A DNA stretch of 32,229 nt. Origin: Bacteroidales bacterium UBA2939 (GTDB taxonomy: Bacteria; Bacteroidota; Bacteroidia; Bacteroidales; P3). The DNA is taken from positions 13,099-45,327 of the forward strand of contig DECD01000050.1 of assembly GCA_002349055.1 (NCBI GenBank), given 5' to 3'. Below, one piece after another: positions 30,219 through 32,229 of this stretch (position 1 is the first letter of the stretch; each line of letters opens with the position of its first letter). The notes below the pieces were generated by a model. That model did no database searches and was not told the origin of the DNA. It worked only from the letters and a program-made list of their open reading frames with translations. The translations under genes and the position numbers were made by a program.

Positions 30219-32153
30219 TTATTTGTCACATCTGGTGGTGCCGTCCTGTAGCATCTGGTAGCTGAGTTGGACAATGCCTTTGACGTAGCGCTCCAGCTCG
30301 GCCTTGCGGTCGGGATAGCGGTCGCTGACATCTTCCGGGTCGCCGTCCATGTAGCGGTGGAGCGTGCTGCGGCCGTCCTTGCGGTAAATGTATAGCAGCT
30401 CGCCGTCGGCGGCACCGATGGTCTCCCAGGTGCCAAGGACGGAATATTTGCGCTGCCGTTTCAGCACGTCGATGCCCAGCATGCGGTTGTCGTAGTCTAT
30501 GCCCAGCATGCCGAGAATGGTGGGTGACACGTCAATCTGGCATGCCTGCCGCTCTACGAGCCTGGCCTCGAGGCGCCCCGGGGCATAGAATGCGATGGGG
30601 ATGCGCACATGGGGCAGGGGAATGTCGTAGGTCGACCCGTTGAGATGGCATCCGTGGTCGGCCACAAAGACAAAGAGTGTGTTGCCGAACCAGGGCTGCC
30701 GCGCCGCCTCGGCCATGAACTGGCCAATGGACCAGTCGGCATATTCCACCATCTGCTCTTTCAGCTCGCGGGCCTTCGGCTTGAAGTCGAGGCCCTTGGG
30801 CAGCACCAGCGGCGGGTGGTTGCTGCAGGTGGCCACGGTGACGTAGGTCGGTCCCTTGGCAGTAGCCTCGTTCAGGTATTCTATGGCGTGGCGGAACAGG
30901 GTGTGGTCGGGCACGCCATAGGTGCCCACCAGCTCCTCCTTGGGGTAGCTGTTCTCCTCGAACACCCGCTCGTAGCCGTTGGCGTAGAAGAATTTCTCCA
31001 TGCCGTCGAACACGCCCTTGTGGGGCATGAAATAGGCGGTGCTGTAGCCGTTGTCGCGCAGAATCTGCGGCAGGCCGCACACGCGCGGCACCATGTCGCG
31101 GTCGATGTGCAGTGAGTGGCGTTTGAAGAGGGTGGGGTGCCCGTAGTGGGTAGAGTAGATGCCGTTGTAGCTCTGGGTGCCTGCCGACCAGCCCTGGGTG
31201 AAGGTGGTGCCGTGGAGCATCAGGCTGTCCAGACAGGGCGTGAGGCTTGCCGTGGGGTTCGTCCCCAGGCAGGTACGCTCGATGGACATCGATTCCATCA
31301 GCACGATGACCACGTTGGTGCCCTCGGGCAGCGTCACGGCCTCACCTTCCGTCAGGGGCCATTCCTGCTGCATGGCGAATTGCTGGCGCGCGGTCTCTAT
31401 GTCAATCAGTTCCAGCGGATTCTTACGGTCTTTGCCTATGGCCTCGGCACTCTTCATAAAGGAGAAGACGGGGTTGAGACCTATCTGGTTGAGGAAGGGG
31501 TTGTGGCAGAAGACGGCATAGTCGGGACGGATGGGGCGCTCCTTGGTAAGGTGGCCGCGCATGCCCACAAACAGGCCGAACAGCAGCAATGCCGCCATCG
31601 TGATGCTCCAGCCGTAGCCAAGCGTTTCTTCCTCGAGGCGACGCATCAGAACCTTACGGTAGATGAGCCGCCCCAGCAGCCACCAGCCCACGCTCACGGC
31701 CACGAAGACAAGGAAATAGGCCATGTAGGAGGGTTCGCTGACAATCATGTCCACCACCATCGGCAGCGACGACCCGAGCGTCATCACTGTGGCGTCGAGA
31801 CGCTGTGAGAAATAGAGGAAGAAGGGAATGTCGGCTGCGCACGCAAAGAAGCACACCGTGTAGAGCACCATCAGCAGGTAGTGGACAATGGCGTAGTACC
31901 ACCGCTTGCGGATACGCGCCATCTCGCCGACAATCAGCATTGCCAGCGGCAGCAAAAGCACATAGGCACTCACAGCGGTGTCGAAGCGGAAGCCAAGCCA
32001 CAGGGCGGTCCCGAAGAGTCCGCCAAAGTCGTCAGGTCCCTCGGTATGGTTGCAGTAGACCACTGTCTCGGCAATTCGAAACAGGGTAAAGAAGGTTATC
32101 CCAGCCAAGTAGATACATATCAGATAGTTGAAGCGGGCGTTCTTTTTTATCAT
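30219..32153 (-). CDS. LtaS-like membrane sulfatase-fold protein, paralog 2
   Basis: Also 644 residues, and colinear with paralog 1 through the membrane part (FNYLICIYLAGITFFTLFRI, FFACAADIPFFLYF) and catalytic part (VLMESMS, FVADHG at 499-500). At the putative nucleophile position it has serine (S328 in TQSYNGIYST) where paralog 1 has threonine, and CSNHPP replaces CSDHGP. It could therefore have a different substrate or reduced activity. First gene of the apparent operon leading to uvrB; a promoter element lies only 5 nt before the ATG. Confidence 0.9.
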   Translation of the reverse strand: MIKKNARFNYLICIYLAGITFFTLFRIAETVVYCNHTEGPDDFGGLFGTALWLGFRFDTAVSAYVLLLPLAMLIVGEMARIRKRWYYAIVHYLLMVLYTVCFFACAADIPFFLYFSQRLDATVMTLGSSLPMVVDMIVSEPSYMAYFLVFVAVSVGWWLLGRLIYRKVLMRRLEEETLGYGWSITMAALLLFGLFVGMRGHLTKERPIRPDYAVFCHNPFLNQIGLNPVFSFMKSAEAIGKDRKNPLELIDIETARQQFAMQQEWPLTEGEAVTLPEGTNVVIVLMESMSIERTCLGTNPTASLTPCLDSLMLHGTTFTQGWSAGTQSYNGIYSTHYGHPTLFKRHSLHIDRDMVPRVCGLPQILRDNGYSTAYFMPHKGVFDGMEKFFYANGYERVFEENSYPKEELVGTYGVPDHTLFRHAIEYLNEATAKGPTYVTVATCSNHPPLVLPKGLDFKPKARELKEQMVEYADWSIGQFMAEAARQPWFGNTLFVFVADHGCHLNGSTYDIPLPHVRIPIAFYAPGRLEARLVERQACQIDVSPTILGMLGIDYDNRMLGIDVLKRQRKYSVLGTWETIGAADGELLYIYRKDGRSTLHRYMDGDPEDVSDRYPDRKAELERYVKGIVQLSYQMLQDGTTRCDK

Positions 32154-32158
32154 GAGTG

Positions 32159-32166
32159 CAAAGGTA
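32159..32166 (-). promoter_or_regulatory. promoter element directly before paralog 2
   Basis: The minus strand reads TACCTTTG, a TAnnTTTG match, with only CACTC before the ATG at 32153. Transcription starting about 5-7 nt after this element would give a leaderless or nearly leaderless mRNA. No clear TTTG box is seen at the expected distance. Confidence 0.6.
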
Positions 32167-32229
32167 CGAAAAATCCTTCAATTCCCCTACCGTTGTCGAA
32201 AAATTATTGTCGCGCCGCGGCTCGACGGC

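Overview
The window comes from a chromosome of the phylum Bacteroidota, most likely order Bacteroidales, of moderately high GC. The signs are promoters of the TTTG / TAnnTTTG type (lysS, fatty acyl-CoA ligase), lipoprotein signals followed by acidic residues (CSKDD, CGKDE), a fimbrillin-like/beta-helix lipoprotein, a BspA-type leucine-rich-repeat protein with a type IX secretion-like tail, a TonB-dependent receptor with a carboxypeptidase-like N-terminal domain, a membrane TPR/AraC-type regulator, and a lysyl-tRNA synthetase with the C-terminal extension seen in this group. I cannot assign genus or species.

Layout. 1-5.6 kb, plus strand: DUF4294-like exported protein, SH3/NlpC-P60 peptidase, lysS, lipocalin-like lipoprotein, metallo-beta-lactamase-fold hydrolase, ung. 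5.6-13.9 kb, plus strand: a surface and accessory block with a TPR/AraC regulator, a 36-residue membrane peptide, the LRR protein, a 60-residue peptide overlapping a large fimbrillin-like lipoprotein, and two tandem paralogous lipoproteins. 13.8-14.3 kb: gene-poor, repeat-rich spacer. 14.3-17.7 kb, minus strand: TonB-dependent receptor and holA. 18.0-19.8 kb, plus strand: long-chain acyl-CoA ligase. 19.8-24.1 kb, minus strand: an M3 oligopeptidase translationally coupled to RNase R. 24.3-26.1 kb, plus strand: a coiled-coil lipoprotein and an OmpA-family protein. 26.2-32.2 kb, minus strand: two tandem LtaS-like membrane phosphotransferase/sulfatase-fold proteins followed by uvrB.

The most striking signal is not a gene. 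The window holds at least seventeen short tandem-repeat blocks with units of 7, 8, 9 or 11 nt. Fifteen of them have exactly four units (4x7=28, 4x9=36, 4x11=44 bp); one has five and one has six. Different sites carry unrelated units, but several units recur at distant loci in either orientation. Blocks often begin on or directly after a stop codon, one spans the stop/start junction of two genes, and six lie inside coding sequences (LRR protein twice, TonB receptor signal peptide, RNase R twice, M3 peptidase). Four further elements put similar short units into inverted arms, including a perfect 28-bp hairpin with a 2-nt loop. I regard this four-copy repeat family as the main candidate for an undescribed process.
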